Source: Microbispora catharanthi (lineage in GTDB: Bacteria > Actinomycetota > Actinomycetes > Streptosporangiales > Streptosporangiaceae). Taken from it: a stretch of 64,000 bases of DNA. Shown here piece after piece: positions 16,832-25,240 of this stretch (position 1 is the stretch's first letter; each line of letters starts with the position of its first letter). Location: contig NZ_VDMA02000032.1 in assembly GCF_006334915.2 (NCBI RefSeq), forward strand, positions 1 through 64,000. The letters run 5' to 3'. Under the pieces are notes generated by a model. It was given only the letters and a program-made list of their open reading frames with translations, did not search any database and was not told the origin of the DNA. The position numbers were made by a program, and so were the translations under genes.

Positions 16832-17743
16832 ATGGCCCCTGTCGTCACCATGCGGCAGCTGCTGGAGAGCGGCGTCCACTTCGGCCACCAGACCCGTCGG
16901 TGGAACCCGAAGATGAAGCGCTTCATCTTCACCGAGCGCAACGGCATCTACATCATCGACCTGCAGAAGTCGCTGTCGTTCATCGACCGTGCCTACGACT
17001 TCGTGAAGGAGACCGTCGCGCACGGCGGCACCATCATGTTCATCGGCACGAAGAAGCAGGCGCAGGAGTCGATCGTCGAGCAGGCGTCGCGCGTCGGCAT
17101 GCCGTACGTGAACCAGCGCTGGCTGGGCGGCATGCTCACCAACTTCTCAACCGTGCACAAGAGGCTCCAGCGGCTGAAGGAGCTCGAGGAGCTCGACTTC
17201 GACAACGTGGCCGGCTCCGGGCTCACCAAGAAGGAGCTCCTGATGCGCCGCCGCGAGAAGGAGAAGCTGGAGCGCACCCTCGGCGGTATCCGTGACATGG
17301 CCCGCGTCCCGAGCGCGGTCTGGGTCGTGGACACCAAGAAGGAGCACATCGCGATCAACGAGGCCAAGAAGCTCGGCATCCCGGTCGTCGCGATCCTGGA
17401 CACGAACTGTGACCCGGACGAGGTCGACTACCCGATCCCGGGCAACGACGACGCCATCCGCGCCGTCAGCCTCCTCACTCGCGTGATCGCCGACGCCGTC
17501 GCCGACGGTCTCATGACCCGTGCGGGTGCCGGCCGCGGTGACGAGAAGCCCGCGGGCGTCGCCGCCGCCGAGCCGCTGGCCGAGTGGGAGCGCGAGCTCC
17601 TCGAGGGCGGCGAGGCCGCCCCGGCCGCCGAGACCGCCGAGGCCCCGGCCGCCGAAGCTCCGGTCGCCGAGGCTCCGGCCGCGGAGGCTCCGGCCGCCGA
17701 GGCTCCGGCCTCCGAGCAGCCCGCGCAGGGCGAGCAGGCCTGA
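16832..17743 (+). CDS. rpsB: 30S ribosomal protein S2
   Basis: S2 binds late to the 30S subunit and is needed for S1 binding and initiation. The start is ATG 16832, with GGAGGA at 16818-16823 eight bases upstream; an upstream in-frame start at 16796 lacks support. The 303-residue protein opens with APVVTMRQLLESGVHFGHQT and contains WLGGMLTNF, VWVVDTKKEHIAINEAKKLGIPV and PGNDDAIRAV. The C-terminal 55 residues form an Ala/Glu/Pro tail with repeated AEAP units, an actinobacterial addition. tsf follows after a hairpin-containing gap. Confidence 0.98.
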   Translation: MAPVVTMRQLLESGVHFGHQTRRWNPKMKRFIFTERNGIYIIDLQKSLSFIDRAYDFVKETVAHGGTIMFIGTKKQAQESIVEQASRVGMPYVNQRWLGGMLTNFSTVHKRLQRLKELEELDFDNVAGSGLTKKELLMRRREKEKLERTLGGIRDMARVPSAVWVVDTKKEHIAINEAKKLGIPVVAILDTNCDPDEVDYPIPGNDDAIRAVSLLTRVIADAVADGLMTRAGAGRGDEKPAGVAAAEPLAEWERELLEGGEAAPAAETAEAPAAEAPVAEAPAAEAPAAEAPASEQPAQGEQA

Positions 17744-17755
17744 CGAACGACCACG

Positions 17756-17803
17756 GATCCCCGCCGGGCGCGGCGCCTCCGGCCGGCCGCGACGGCGGGG
17801 ATC
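17756..17803 (+). terminator. Hairpin between rpsB and tsf
   Basis: A perfect 11-bp inverted repeat (GATCCCCGCCG at 17756-17766, CGGCGGGGATC at 17793-17803) with a 26-base GC-rich loop and no T-tract. It may lower tsf expression relative to rpsB or stabilise the upstream message. Confidence 0.4.
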
Positions 17804-17936
17804 TCCCAGGGAACGACCTGGTTCCGGTGCGGTAGGGCCACGCCCGCCGCGCTGAGGGCTTCACCGGGTGGGCGCTCGGCACGGGTGCCCACCCCCCAGA
17901 CGATTCGCATCCGGGTCCCGAAGAGGAAATTGGACA

Positions 17937-18770
17937 ATGGCTTCCGTAAACATGGCCGACGTCAAGCGGCTTCGCGAGCTGACCGCCGCCGGCATGATGG
18001 ACTGCAAGAAGGCGCTCGAGGAGTCCGAGGGCGACTTCGACAAGGCCGTCGACATCCTGCGTCTGAAGGGCGCCAAGGACGTCGGCAAGCGCGAGGCCCG
18101 CACCGCGTCGAACGGCCTGGTCGCCGTCAAGCACGAGGGCGACTCCCTCGCGGCGCTTCTTGAGCTCAACTGCGAGACCGACTTCGTCGCCAAGAACGAG
18201 CGTTTCCAGGAGCTCGCCGCCGACATCGTCGCGCACATCGTCGCGACCAAGCCCGCCGACGTGCCGACCCTGCTCGAGTCCGAGCTGAACGGCAAGACCG
18301 TCAAGGAGCTGCTCGACGAGGCCAACGCGGCGCTCGGCGAGAAGGTCGAGATCCGCCGGTTCGCGCTGCTGGAGGGCGGCTTCATCACCTCCTACATGCA
18401 CAAGACCGACCCGCAGCTCCCGCCGGCCGTGGGCGTGCTCGTGCAGCTCGACACGCCGAACGCCGAGGTCGCCAAGGACATCGCCCAGCACACCGCCGCG
18501 ATGGCGCCGAAGTACCTCAGCCCCGCCGAGGTGCCCGCCGAGGTCATCGAGAAGGAGCGGTCGCTGTTCGAGCAGATGACCCGCGAGGAGGGCAAGCCCG
18601 AGGGCGCCATCCCGAAGATCGTCGACGGCCGGGTCAACGGCTGGTACAAGGACTTCACCCTGCTGGAGCAGGCGTTCGTGAAGGACAACAAGAAGACGAT
18701 CGCGAAGTTCGCGGACGAGGCCGGCGTCAAGGTCCTGGCCTTCACCCGCTACAAGGTCGGCCAGGCTTAG
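17937..18770 (+). CDS. tsf: Elongation factor Ts
   Basis: EF-Ts recycles EF-Tu by releasing GDP. The ATG at 17937 has AGAGGA nine bases upstream; ATG 17952 (MADVKRL) is an alternative. The 277-residue protein has the N-terminal UBA-like domain (VKRLRELTAAGMMDCKKALEE), the TDFVAKNERF motif and the two dimerisation subdomains (KVEIRRFALLEGG and later), ending with LAFTRYKVGQA. It lies between rpsB and pyrH in the universal order. Confidence 0.97.
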   Translation: MASVNMADVKRLRELTAAGMMDCKKALEESEGDFDKAVDILRLKGAKDVGKREARTASNGLVAVKHEGDSLAALLELNCETDFVAKNERFQELAADIVAHIVATKPADVPTLLESELNGKTVKELLDEANAALGEKVEIRRFALLEGGFITSYMHKTDPQLPPAVGVLVQLDTPNAEVAKDIAQHTAAMAPKYLSPAEVPAEVIEKERSLFEQMTREEGKPEGAIPKIVDGRVNGWYKDFTLLEQAFVKDNKKTIAKFADEAGVKVLAFTRYKVGQA

Positions 18771-18822
18771 GCTTACTGCCAGGAGCTTTTCGACCCGCGC
18801 TACATCCGAGGAGGCCGCCGCC

Positions 18823-19593
18823 GTGCAGGAGAACACCAGACCCGCCACGCCGGCGGCTTCGTCGTACGACGGGCCGCTGCGCTGGAAGCGGGTGATGCTG
18901 AAGCTGTCGGGTGAGGCGTTCGCGGGCGGGGAGTCCCTCGGGATCGACCCGCGCGTCGTCGCCCAGCTTGCGGACTCGGTCGCCGAAGCGGTCCGTGAGG
19001 GCGTGCAGGTGGCGGTCGTCGTCGGCGGCGGCAACATGTTCCGCGGCGCCGCCCTGTCGCAGGGCGGGATGGACCGCGCCCGGGCCGACTACATGGGCAT
19101 GCTCGGGACTGTCATCAACTGTCTCGCCCTGCAGGACTTCCTGGAGAAGCGCGGCATCGACACCCGTGTGCAGACCGCGATCACGATGCAGCAGGTGGCC
19201 GAGCCCTTCCTGCCGCGCCGCGCGATCCGCCACCTGGAGAAGGGCCGCGTGGTCATCTTCGGCGCGGGGCTCGGCTCGCCGTTCTTCTCGACCGACACCT
19301 GCGCCGCACAGCGCGCGCTGGAGATCGGCGCCGAGGCGTTGCTCAAGGGCACCCAGGTCGACGGCGTGTACGACTCGGACCCGCGCAAGAACCCCGACGC
19401 GGTCCGATTCGACCAGCTTGATTACGGTGAGGTGCTGACGCGGGGCCTCGGGGTCATGGACGCCACCGCGATCAGCCTGTGCATGGACAACGGCCTGCCC
19501 ATCGTGGTCTTCGATCTCATGGGCGAGGGCAACATCCTCCGGGCGGTCCGTGGTGAGAAGATCGGCACGCTGGTGAGTCCGGCAGGGAAGTAG
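18823..19593 (+). CDS. pyrH: UMP kinase
   Basis: This kinase phosphorylates UMP to UDP in pyrimidine nucleotide synthesis and belongs to the amino-acid-kinase fold. The 256-residue protein starts at a GTG with GAGGAGG eight bases upstream. It has KRVMLKLSGEAFAGG, VVVGGGNMFRG, the nucleotide-binding FGAGLGSPFFSTDT and KGTQVDGVYDSDP. About 20 extra N-terminal residues precede the core, as in other actinobacteria. It is ten bases from frr and probably cotranscribed. Confidence 0.97.
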   Translation: MQENTRPATPAASSYDGPLRWKRVMLKLSGEAFAGGESLGIDPRVVAQLADSVAEAVREGVQVAVVVGGGNMFRGAALSQGGMDRARADYMGMLGTVINCLALQDFLEKRGIDTRVQTAITMQQVAEPFLPRRAIRHLEKGRVVIFGAGLGSPFFSTDTCAAQRALEIGAEALLKGTQVDGVYDSDPRKNPDAVRFDQLDYGEVLTRGLGVMDATAISLCMDNGLPIVVFDLMGEGNILRAVRGEKIGTLVSPAGK

Positions 19594-19602
19594 GGAGCCG
19601 CA

Positions 19603-20160
19603 GTGATCGACGAAACCCTCCTCGAGGCCGAGGAGAAGATGGACAAGGCGGTGACGGTCGCCAAGGACGACTTCGCGAGCATCCGCACCGGCCGTGTGAC
19701 GCCCTCGATGTTCAACAAGATCAATGTTGACTACTACGGGTCGCCGACGCCGATCCAGCAGCTCGCGTCGTTCCACGTCCCCGAGGCGCGCATGGTGCTC
19801 GTGCAGCCCTACGACAAGGGCTCGCTGACCGCGGTCGAGAGGGCCATCCGCGACAGCGACCTCGGCGTCAACCCGAGCAACGACGGCACCGTGATCCGCG
19901 TGGTGTTCCCCGAGCTGTCGGAGGAGCGCCGCAAGGAGTACATCAAGGTCGCCCGCAACAAGGCGGAGCACGGCCGGGTGTCCGTACGGAACATCCGCCG
20001 GCACGCCAAGGAGACCCTCGACAAGCTCGTCAAGGACGGCGAGGCCGGCGAGGACGAGGTCCATCGCGCGGTCAAGGAGCTCGACGACCTCACCCAGAAG
20101 CACGTCGCGAAGATCGACGAGCTGCTGAAGCACAAGGAAGCCGAGCTGCTCGAGGTCTGA
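19603..20160 (+). CDS. frr: Ribosome recycling factor
   Basis: RRF splits post-termination ribosomes with EF-G. The 185-residue length, the helix-bundle motif TGRVTPSMFNKINVDYYGSPTP, the RKEYIKVARNKAEHGRVSVRNIRR segment and the C-terminal LEV end are all typical. The GTG start lies ten bases after the pyrH stop. A strong hairpin follows the gene. Confidence 0.97.
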   Translation: MIDETLLEAEEKMDKAVTVAKDDFASIRTGRVTPSMFNKINVDYYGSPTPIQQLASFHVPEARMVLVQPYDKGSLTAVERAIRDSDLGVNPSNDGTVIRVVFPELSEERRKEYIKVARNKAEHGRVSVRNIRRHAKETLDKLVKDGEAGEDEVHRAVKELDDLTQKHVAKIDELLKHKEAELLEV

Positions 20161-20194
20161 CGTCGCGGCCGGAAAGCGGGCCGTACGGCACGAC

Positions 20195-20242
20195 CGTGAT
20201 CCTTGTGCCGCACCGCGCGAGCGGAGCGGCGCAAGGATCACG
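20195..20242 (+). terminator. Long hairpin with a GCGA tetraloop between frr and cdsA
   Basis: A 17-bp arm (20195-20211) pairs with 20226-20242 with one G-U. After an A-A mismatch four more pairs (CCGC/GCGG) close a GCGA loop at 20217-20220, which is of the stable GNRA type. No T-tract follows; the next bases are CGTATATAG. It may be a terminator without a U-run, an attenuator or an RNA processing structure. Confidence 0.6.
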
Positions 20243-20265
20243 CGTATATAGAGAGTTGGGACGCT

Positions 20266-21381
20266 GTGGACGGAACTGCTGCCGCCGGCGACCGGAACCC
20301 GGTGGGGGGCCCGGCGGGCCCCTCCGGCGCCGGACACGGCCCCGAGACGGGGAGTCGCACCGGCGCCGGTCAGGCGTCCGCGCCGAACGCCCTCGGCGGC
20401 GCCGGCACGGGCCGTGACGCCGGACAGAGCGGCGTCACCGGACCCGGCACCGATTCCGCCGCCGATTCCACTCCCGAGGCCGGCCGGGCTGTCACGCCGA
20501 ACGGTCTCGCGGACCCGGCGGGCACGGGCGCCCCGGGCGGCACGTCCGGCGATGCCGCCGAGAAGCCCTCGGGCCGCACGGGCCGCAACCTCCCGGCAGC
20601 GGTGGGGGTCGGCGTCGCGCTCGGCGCGGCGGTCATCGGCTCGCTCTACACCGTCAAGGTCGTCTTCCTCGTCGTGGTCCTGCTGGCCGTCGGCGTCGGC
20701 ATACACGAGATCGTCAAGGCGTTCGGCGGGTTCGGCATCCGGGTGCCGCTGCCGCCCCTGCTGGCCGGCATGGCGGCCATGGTGCTCGGGCCCTACTGGG
20801 GCGGCACGTCGTTCCTGGTCGGCGCGTTCGGCGTGACCGTGATGGTGCTGCTGGCCTGGCGCATGTTCCAGGGCGCCGAAGGCTTCGTCAGGGACGCGAC
20901 CGCCGCGGTGTTCGTCGCCGTCTATCCGGCGCTGCTCGCGGGGTTCGTGCCGTTGCTGCTGGCTCCCGAGGACGGGCCGGACCGCGTGATCGTCTTCGTC
21001 GTGGTCACCGTGTGCAGCGACATCGGGGGATATTTCGCCGGGATCTTCTTCGGCAAGCACCGGATGTCGCCGCACATCAGCCCGAAGAAGACCTGGGAGG
21101 GCTTCGCCGGGTCCACCCTCGCCTGCGTCGTGGGCGGCGCGTTACTGGTCCACTTCCTGCTCCAGGGCGAGTACTGGGAAGGCGCCGTCGTCGGCCTGGC
21201 GGGAGTCGTGTGCGCGACGCTCGGCGACCTCGTCGAGTCGGTGATCAAGCGTGACATCGGCATCAAGGACATGGGCACGTTGCTGCCTGGGCACGGCGGG
21301 GCGATGGACCGCCTCGACTCGCTGCTGTTCACGCTCGTCCCCGTGTGGCTGCTGCTCACGCTCCTGGTCCCGGTCGCCTGA
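20266..21381 (+). CDS. cdsA: Phosphatidate cytidylyltransferase
   Basis: CdsA makes CDP-diacylglycerol from phosphatidate and CTP, the branch point of phospholipid synthesis. The GTG at 20266 gives 371 residues. Residues 1-105 are Gly/Ala/Pro/Thr-rich and probably disordered, followed by a multi-helix membrane domain. The C-terminal signature (SDIGGYFAGIFFGKH, SPKKTWEGFAGS, GDLVESVIKRDIGIKDMGTLLPGHGGAMDRLDSLL) carries the conserved acidic and lysine residues. The ribosome site is weak (GAGAG ten bases upstream). It follows a stable hairpin, so its expression may be uncoupled from frr. The gene converges on the SUFU-like gene 36 bases away. Confidence 0.95.
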   Translation: MDGTAAAGDRNPVGGPAGPSGAGHGPETGSRTGAGQASAPNALGGAGTGRDAGQSGVTGPGTDSAADSTPEAGRAVTPNGLADPAGTGAPGGTSGDAAEKPSGRTGRNLPAAVGVGVALGAAVIGSLYTVKVVFLVVVLLAVGVGIHEIVKAFGGFGIRVPLPPLLAGMAAMVLGPYWGGTSFLVGAFGVTVMVLLAWRMFQGAEGFVRDATAAVFVAVYPALLAGFVPLLLAPEDGPDRVIVFVVVTVCSDIGGYFAGIFFGKHRMSPHISPKKTWEGFAGSTLACVVGGALLVHFLLQGEYWEGAVVGLAGVVCATLGDLVESVIKRDIGIKDMGTLLPGHGGAMDRLDSLLFTLVPVWLLLTLLVPVA

Positions 21382-21417
21382 CCCGCCGGTCCGGGTCCCG
21401 GCCCGGCGCCCCACGCG

Positions 21418-22452
21418 TCAGATCCGGCTGGTCATCGCCAACCGTTCGCTGATCGCGCGATGGCCGCGATCGGCCACGAGGCGGAGTTCGGACTCGGTGA
21501 GCGGAAGCAGCCACAGCCACCGTACGGCGTCACCGCCAAACATGAATCCCGACATGTCCGGCAGCCCGGGCGGGTCCATCAGCATGAGCACCCCCTGGTG
21601 CCCGCCGTCCAACGGGAACGTGACCGGGTTCTGGAACCAGCGGGCCGTGTGCCCGTGCCCCAGCCATGTCACCGAGCGCCACGGATACTGCCCGAGCCAG
21701 GCGAACAGCCGTGCGGCGACCCTCGGATCCTGCCTGGTCGCCAGCGCCAGTTCCACCCGGCACGCCGTGTCGTACATCTCCGCGGCGGGCATCCGCTGGC
21801 AGCTCATGCCGACCGTGGACAGCACCGTGTAGTCCCGCGTGAACGTGGGCGGGCGCTCGCTGACGCCCACCAGGGGGAACCGGTCGCCGCCGACGTCCCA
21901 GTAACGGCCGGGCGTCCCGAGCCTGCTGTCCAGGTGGCCGAGCACGAACTGCTGGTAGGTGGCCCAGCTGCCCTCCGCCTGCCGCCACTGCCAGTACGCG
22001 CGGGCCCTCGCCATCCGGGGGGACAGGCCCTCCAACGCCTCGCCGAGCGGCCAGGCGAAAGGCGACTCCCCGACGGCGTCCCGCGCGTACCCGGGCATGC
22101 CGCGCTCCATGTCGGCCCACGCCGGAATGACCGCCAGGAGCGTGTCGTTCTCGTACAGGGCGACGCCGTCGCCCTCCTCGAACCACAGCACCGACAGGGA
22201 CTCCGCGTCCAGGGGCGGCCGGCCGGAGGGATGCGCGGTGTGCGCCTCGGGCATCACCGGCGGCAGCCCGGCGTCGGCCCGGCCGAGATCGGCCTCGGCG
22301 GGCGCGGGGACGTGGTTGGCCAGCCAGACCGCTCCGTGGACGATCCCCTTCGCGCCACGAAGGTAAGCTACGGAGGAGGTCCGGTCGGCTTCGATCGTCA
22401 GTGTGCGGCTCCCGTAGGGGTTGGTGCTGGTGAGCACGACAGTGGTGTCCAC
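21418..22452 (-). CDS. SUFU (suppressor-of-fused) family-like protein
   Basis: A 344-residue cytoplasmic protein resembling the bacterial suppressor-of-fused family. Bacterial members have no settled role, and some act as immunity proteins. Support comes from its overall pattern: VPAPAEADLGRADAGLPPVMPEAHTAHP, the LLPLTESELRLVADRGHRAI C-terminal motif, and many Trp/Tyr residues in the middle. The start is a GTG with GAGAGG eight bases upstream. It lies alone on the minus strand between cdsA and rlmN, breaking the core gene order. No toxin gene is visible next to it. Confidence 0.55.
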   Translation of the reverse strand: MDTTVVLTSTNPYGSRTLTIEADRTSSVAYLRGAKGIVHGAVWLANHVPAPAEADLGRADAGLPPVMPEAHTAHPSGRPPLDAESLSVLWFEEGDGVALYENDTLLAVIPAWADMERGMPGYARDAVGESPFAWPLGEALEGLSPRMARARAYWQWRQAEGSWATYQQFVLGHLDSRLGTPGRYWDVGGDRFPLVGVSERPPTFTRDYTVLSTVGMSCQRMPAAEMYDTACRVELALATRQDPRVAARLFAWLGQYPWRSVTWLGHGHTARWFQNPVTFPLDGGHQGVLMLMDPPGLPDMSGFMFGGDAVRWLWLLPLTESELRLVADRGHRAISERLAMTSRI

Positions 22453-22556
22453 ACCTCACCTCTCGTACGCCTCCGGGATTCGACCGCCAGACAGAATGTA
22501 AAGCCGGTTGCGCCAGTCGTTAAGACCACGGCCGCGGATGATGGAAAGGGTTTTGC

Positions 22557-23669
22557 GTGAGCGAGCAGCCGAAGACCGGGCAGCTGACCTTCGTGGCGCC
22601 CCGCAGGGCCAAGCCGCAGCGCCACCTCGCCGACCTGACCATGGCAGAACGCAGGGCGGCGGTGGCGGAGCTGGGAGAGAAGCCGTTCCGCGCCGACCAG
22701 CTCTCCCGCCACTACTTCACCCGGCTGACCGGCTCTCCCGAGCAGATGACCGACCTGCCGGGCGCGCTGCGCGAGCGGCTGGTCGAGCAGCTCATGCCCC
22801 CGCTGCTGACCTCCGTACGCGAGATCACCTGTGACGGCGGCATGACGCGCAAGACGCTGTGGAAGCTGTTCGACGGCTCGCTGGTCGAGTCGGTCCTCAT
22901 GCGTTACTCCGACCGCGTCACGATGTGCGTCTCCTCCCAGGCCGGGTGCGGCATGAACTGCCCGTTCTGCGCGACGGGCCAGGCCGGGCTCACCCGCAAC
23001 ATGTCCACCGCCGAGATCGTCGAGCAGGTCGTCGCGGGCGCGCGGGCGCTGGCCGGCGGCGAGGTCCCGGGCGGGCCCGGACGGGTGACCAACGTGGTCT
23101 TCATGGGCATGGGCGAGCCGATGGCCAACTACAAGGCCGTCATCGGCGCCGTCCGCCGCCTGGTCGACCCCGCGCCGGAGGGCCTGGGCATCTCGGCGCG
23201 CGGCGTCACGGTGTCGACGGTCGGCCTGGTGCCGGCGATCGGCAAGCTCGCCGACGAGGGCCTGCCGGTGACGCTCGCCGTCTCCCTGCACGCGCCGGAC
23301 GACGAGCTCAGGGACACGCTCGTGCCGATCAACACCCGGTGGAAGGTCGCCGAGGTGCTCGACGCGGCCTGGAAGTACGCGGCCAAGACCAAGCGGCGCG
23401 TGTCCATCGAGTACGCCCTGATCAAGGACATCAACGACCAGGAGTGGCGGGCCGACCTGCTCGGCCGCCTGCTCAAGGGCAAGCTCGTGCACGTCAACCT
23501 GATCCCGCTCAACCCCACGCCCGGCTCGAAGTGGACCGCTTCACGTCCCGAGGACGAGCGGGCGTTCGTACGCCGCCTGGAGTCCCACGGCGTCGCCGTC
23601 ACCGTACGGGACACCCGGGGGCGGGAGATCGACGGGGCGTGCGGGCAGCTCGCCGCGGCGCCCCAATAG
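22557..23669 (+). CDS. rlmN: 23S rRNA (adenine-2503-C2)/tRNA methyltransferase RlmN
   Basis: A radical SAM enzyme that methylates A2503 in 23S rRNA and A37 in some tRNAs. The 370-residue protein carries the [4Fe-4S] motif CGMNCPFC with Cys131, Cys135 and Cys138. It also has the VFMGMGEPMANY motif, VSLHAPDDELRDTLVP, NLIPLNPTPGS, and a C-terminal cysteine in EIDGACGQL that fits the second catalytic cysteine. The GTG start is preceded by GGAAAGGG. It ends the conserved block and converges on an ABC permease gene. Confidence 0.96.
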   Translation: MSEQPKTGQLTFVAPRRAKPQRHLADLTMAERRAAVAELGEKPFRADQLSRHYFTRLTGSPEQMTDLPGALRERLVEQLMPPLLTSVREITCDGGMTRKTLWKLFDGSLVESVLMRYSDRVTMCVSSQAGCGMNCPFCATGQAGLTRNMSTAEIVEQVVAGARALAGGEVPGGPGRVTNVVFMGMGEPMANYKAVIGAVRRLVDPAPEGLGISARGVTVSTVGLVPAIGKLADEGLPVTLAVSLHAPDDELRDTLVPINTRWKVAEVLDAAWKYAAKTKRRVSIEYALIKDINDQEWRADLLGRLLKGKLVHVNLIPLNPTPGSKWTASRPEDERAFVRRLESHGVAVTVRDTRGREIDGACGQLAAAPQ

Positions 23670-23687
23670 CCACCGCCCCAGTGGTGG
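23670..23687. terminator. Short hairpin between convergent rlmN and permease genes
   Basis: CCACC (23670-23674) pairs with GGTGG (23683-23687) in the 19 bases separating the two stop codons. It is small, but placed as a bidirectional terminator would be. Confidence 0.3.
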
Positions 23688-23688
23688 T

Positions 23689-24360
23689 CTAGGGTCGCGT
23701 GCGGCGCAGCCAGGTGTAGGCCGCCAGGCCGATCGCGGGCCACAGCAGCGACTGCACCGTGATCAGGGGCAGCCCGGACAGCAGCACACCGTGATGGGCG
23801 TCCCGCATCCAGGCCATGACCGGCACGGTGAGCCAGCGGGCACCGGCCATGCTGAGCACCAGCATCGACAGGTAGCCGAGGATCAGGGCGATCGTGGAGA
23901 CGGCGGGAGAGGGCAGGATCGGGCGGCTCGTCAGCGCCCCGAGCGCGAGTCCCGCCGTCGCGGACAGCAGATGCAGCCACACCCCGGTCAGGAGCACGGT
24001 GAGGGTGGGGGAGGCGTCGAGGCGGAGGAGCAGCACGGCCTCGGCGAGCGAGGCCAGGACGAGCAGCGACGCGAACGCCGCCAGGAGAGCGCTCACCAGC
24101 TCCTTCGGCCCCAGCGCGGACAGGGCGACGCTGCGCTGCTCGTCGGGTTCCGTGTCGAGCAGGCCACGCGCGGCCCAGGCGAGCACCGGCACAAGCATGG
24201 CCGCCGAGTCCGCGGTGGCCCCGATCTCCTGACCGGCGGGGATGGAGCCGGCGTAGAGGACCGCGAGCAGCGCCAGCAGCGCGATCAGCGGTTGGAGAGC
24301 CCGGTGTGAGGCGACGTAACCGGCCAGGCGGAACCTCGCCAGCGCCATGATGGGTGTCAT
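23689..24360 (-). CDS. ABC transporter membrane protein, unknown substrate
   Basis: A 223-residue integral membrane protein with about six hydrophobic segments, for example PLIALLALLAVLYAGSIPA and LTVLLTGVWLHLLSATAGLA. It overlaps the ATP-binding gene by four bases, so it is its likely membrane partner. Its sequence gives no substrate. Systems of this two-gene form in actinomycetes are usually exporters, but that is inference. Confidence 0.65.
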   Translation of the reverse strand: MTPIMALARFRLAGYVASHRALQPLIALLALLAVLYAGSIPAGQEIGATADSAAMLVPVLAWAARGLLDTEPDEQRSVALSALGPKELVSALLAAFASLLVLASLAEAVLLLRLDASPTLTVLLTGVWLHLLSATAGLALGALTSRPILPSPAVSTIALILGYLSMLVLSMAGARWLTVPVMAWMRDAHHGVLLSGLPLITVQSLLWPAIGLAAYTWLRRTRP

Positions 24361-25115
24361 CCGGCGGCCTCCCGGGTGACGCGGGCCGTGATGCGCCCCG
24401 TGATATGCACCGTGCAGCCCTCGGCGCGCAGGCGGTCGGCCAGGTCCGAGGCCCTCGACGGGTCCACCGCCACCTCCAGCACGGTCAGGGCCGTCTCGCC
24501 GGCCTCCGCGACCGGTTCGAGTTCCCGTACGACCCGGTCGCGGACCTCGCAGCGGCGTAGACCGGGAAAGGCGCGCAGATCACCCTGGTGGTCGCTCACC
24601 ACCACGATTCCTCCACGCGCGCTGACGTCCTCGATGATCCGGGGGAGTTCGGCGCGGGTGGCGGCGTCGAGACCGGCGAACGGCTCGTCGAGCACGAGCA
24701 GCCCCGGCTCGGCGAGCAGCGCCTGCGCGAGCCCCACCTTGTGCGCGCTGCCCTTGGACAGATCGGGCAGGCGCTGCCCGAGCAGGTGGTCCATGCCGAG
24801 CCGCTCGCTCCACCTGCCGATCGCGTCCGTGCTCACCCTCCGGACCGCCGCCATGTGCCGCAGGTAGGACGACACGGTGAACGGCTGGTCCGCGGGGAAC
24901 CGCTCGGGGGCGTACCCGACGACCCTGGGGCGGTCCTCGACGCTGCCGCGTACGGGCCTGAGCAGTCCGGCGACCAGTCGCAGGAGAGTCGACTTGCCGG
25001 TGCCGTTGGGCCCGGTGACCTCGACCACGTCCCCCGCGTCGAGGACCAGGCCGGCGTCGGACAGGATCCAGGGGTCGCGCCGTCCATACCGGAAGGAGAG
25101 GCTGGCGATCCGCAT
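24357..25115 (-). CDS. ABC transporter ATP-binding protein
   Basis: A 252-residue single-domain ATPase with Walker A GPNGTGKST (35-43), Walker B LLVLDEPFAGLD and an H-loop in SDHQGDLRAF. The expected LSGGQ signature reads DLSKGSAHKVGLAQALL, a variant seen in some exporters. A 60-residue C-terminal tail (ALTVLEVAVDPSRAS...) follows the ATPase core. It overlaps the permease gene by four bases. The upstream gap with a divergent gene holds an inverted repeat at 25135-25160. Confidence 0.85.
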   Translation of the reverse strand: MRIASLSFRYGRRDPWILSDAGLVLDAGDVVEVTGPNGTGKSTLLRLVAGLLRPVRGSVEDRPRVVGYAPERFPADQPFTVSSYLRHMAAVRRVSTDAIGRWSERLGMDHLLGQRLPDLSKGSAHKVGLAQALLAEPGLLVLDEPFAGLDAATRAELPRIIEDVSARGGIVVVSDHQGDLRAFPGLRRCEVRDRVVRELEPVAEAGETALTVLEVAVDPSRASDLADRLRAEGCTVHITGRITARVTREAAG

Positions 25116-25134
25116 AGTTTTTTGAGCCTATCGG

Positions 25135-25160
25135 GATGTTCCTCCCGGTGTACGAACATC
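25135..25160. promoter_or_regulatory. Inverted repeat between divergent ABC and DivIVA-motif genes
   Basis: GATGTTC (25135-25141) and GAACATC (25154-25160) are perfect 7-bp arms separated by 12 bases in the 125-base divergent gap. A regulator site is possible. The spacing differs from the actinobacterial LexA box, which has a 4-base centre. Confidence 0.35.
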
Positions 25161-25240
25161 GGTCGATCTTTGGGTCTCGCCTTTCTGTTGGGACTCCCGT
25201 CAAAATGGACGGGCGTCAGCAACGGGCAGGGAGGTGTGGT

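Noticed and set aside
18742..21075. Long minus-strand frame opposite pyrH, frr and cdsA
   Set aside because: Its translation is His/Asp/Arg/Val-rich without domain features, and all three plus-strand genes are unmistakable.
25135..25160. Inverted repeat considered as a LexA/SOS box
   Set aside because: The centre is 12 bases, whereas the actinobacterial SOS box has a 4-base centre between GAAC and GTTC.
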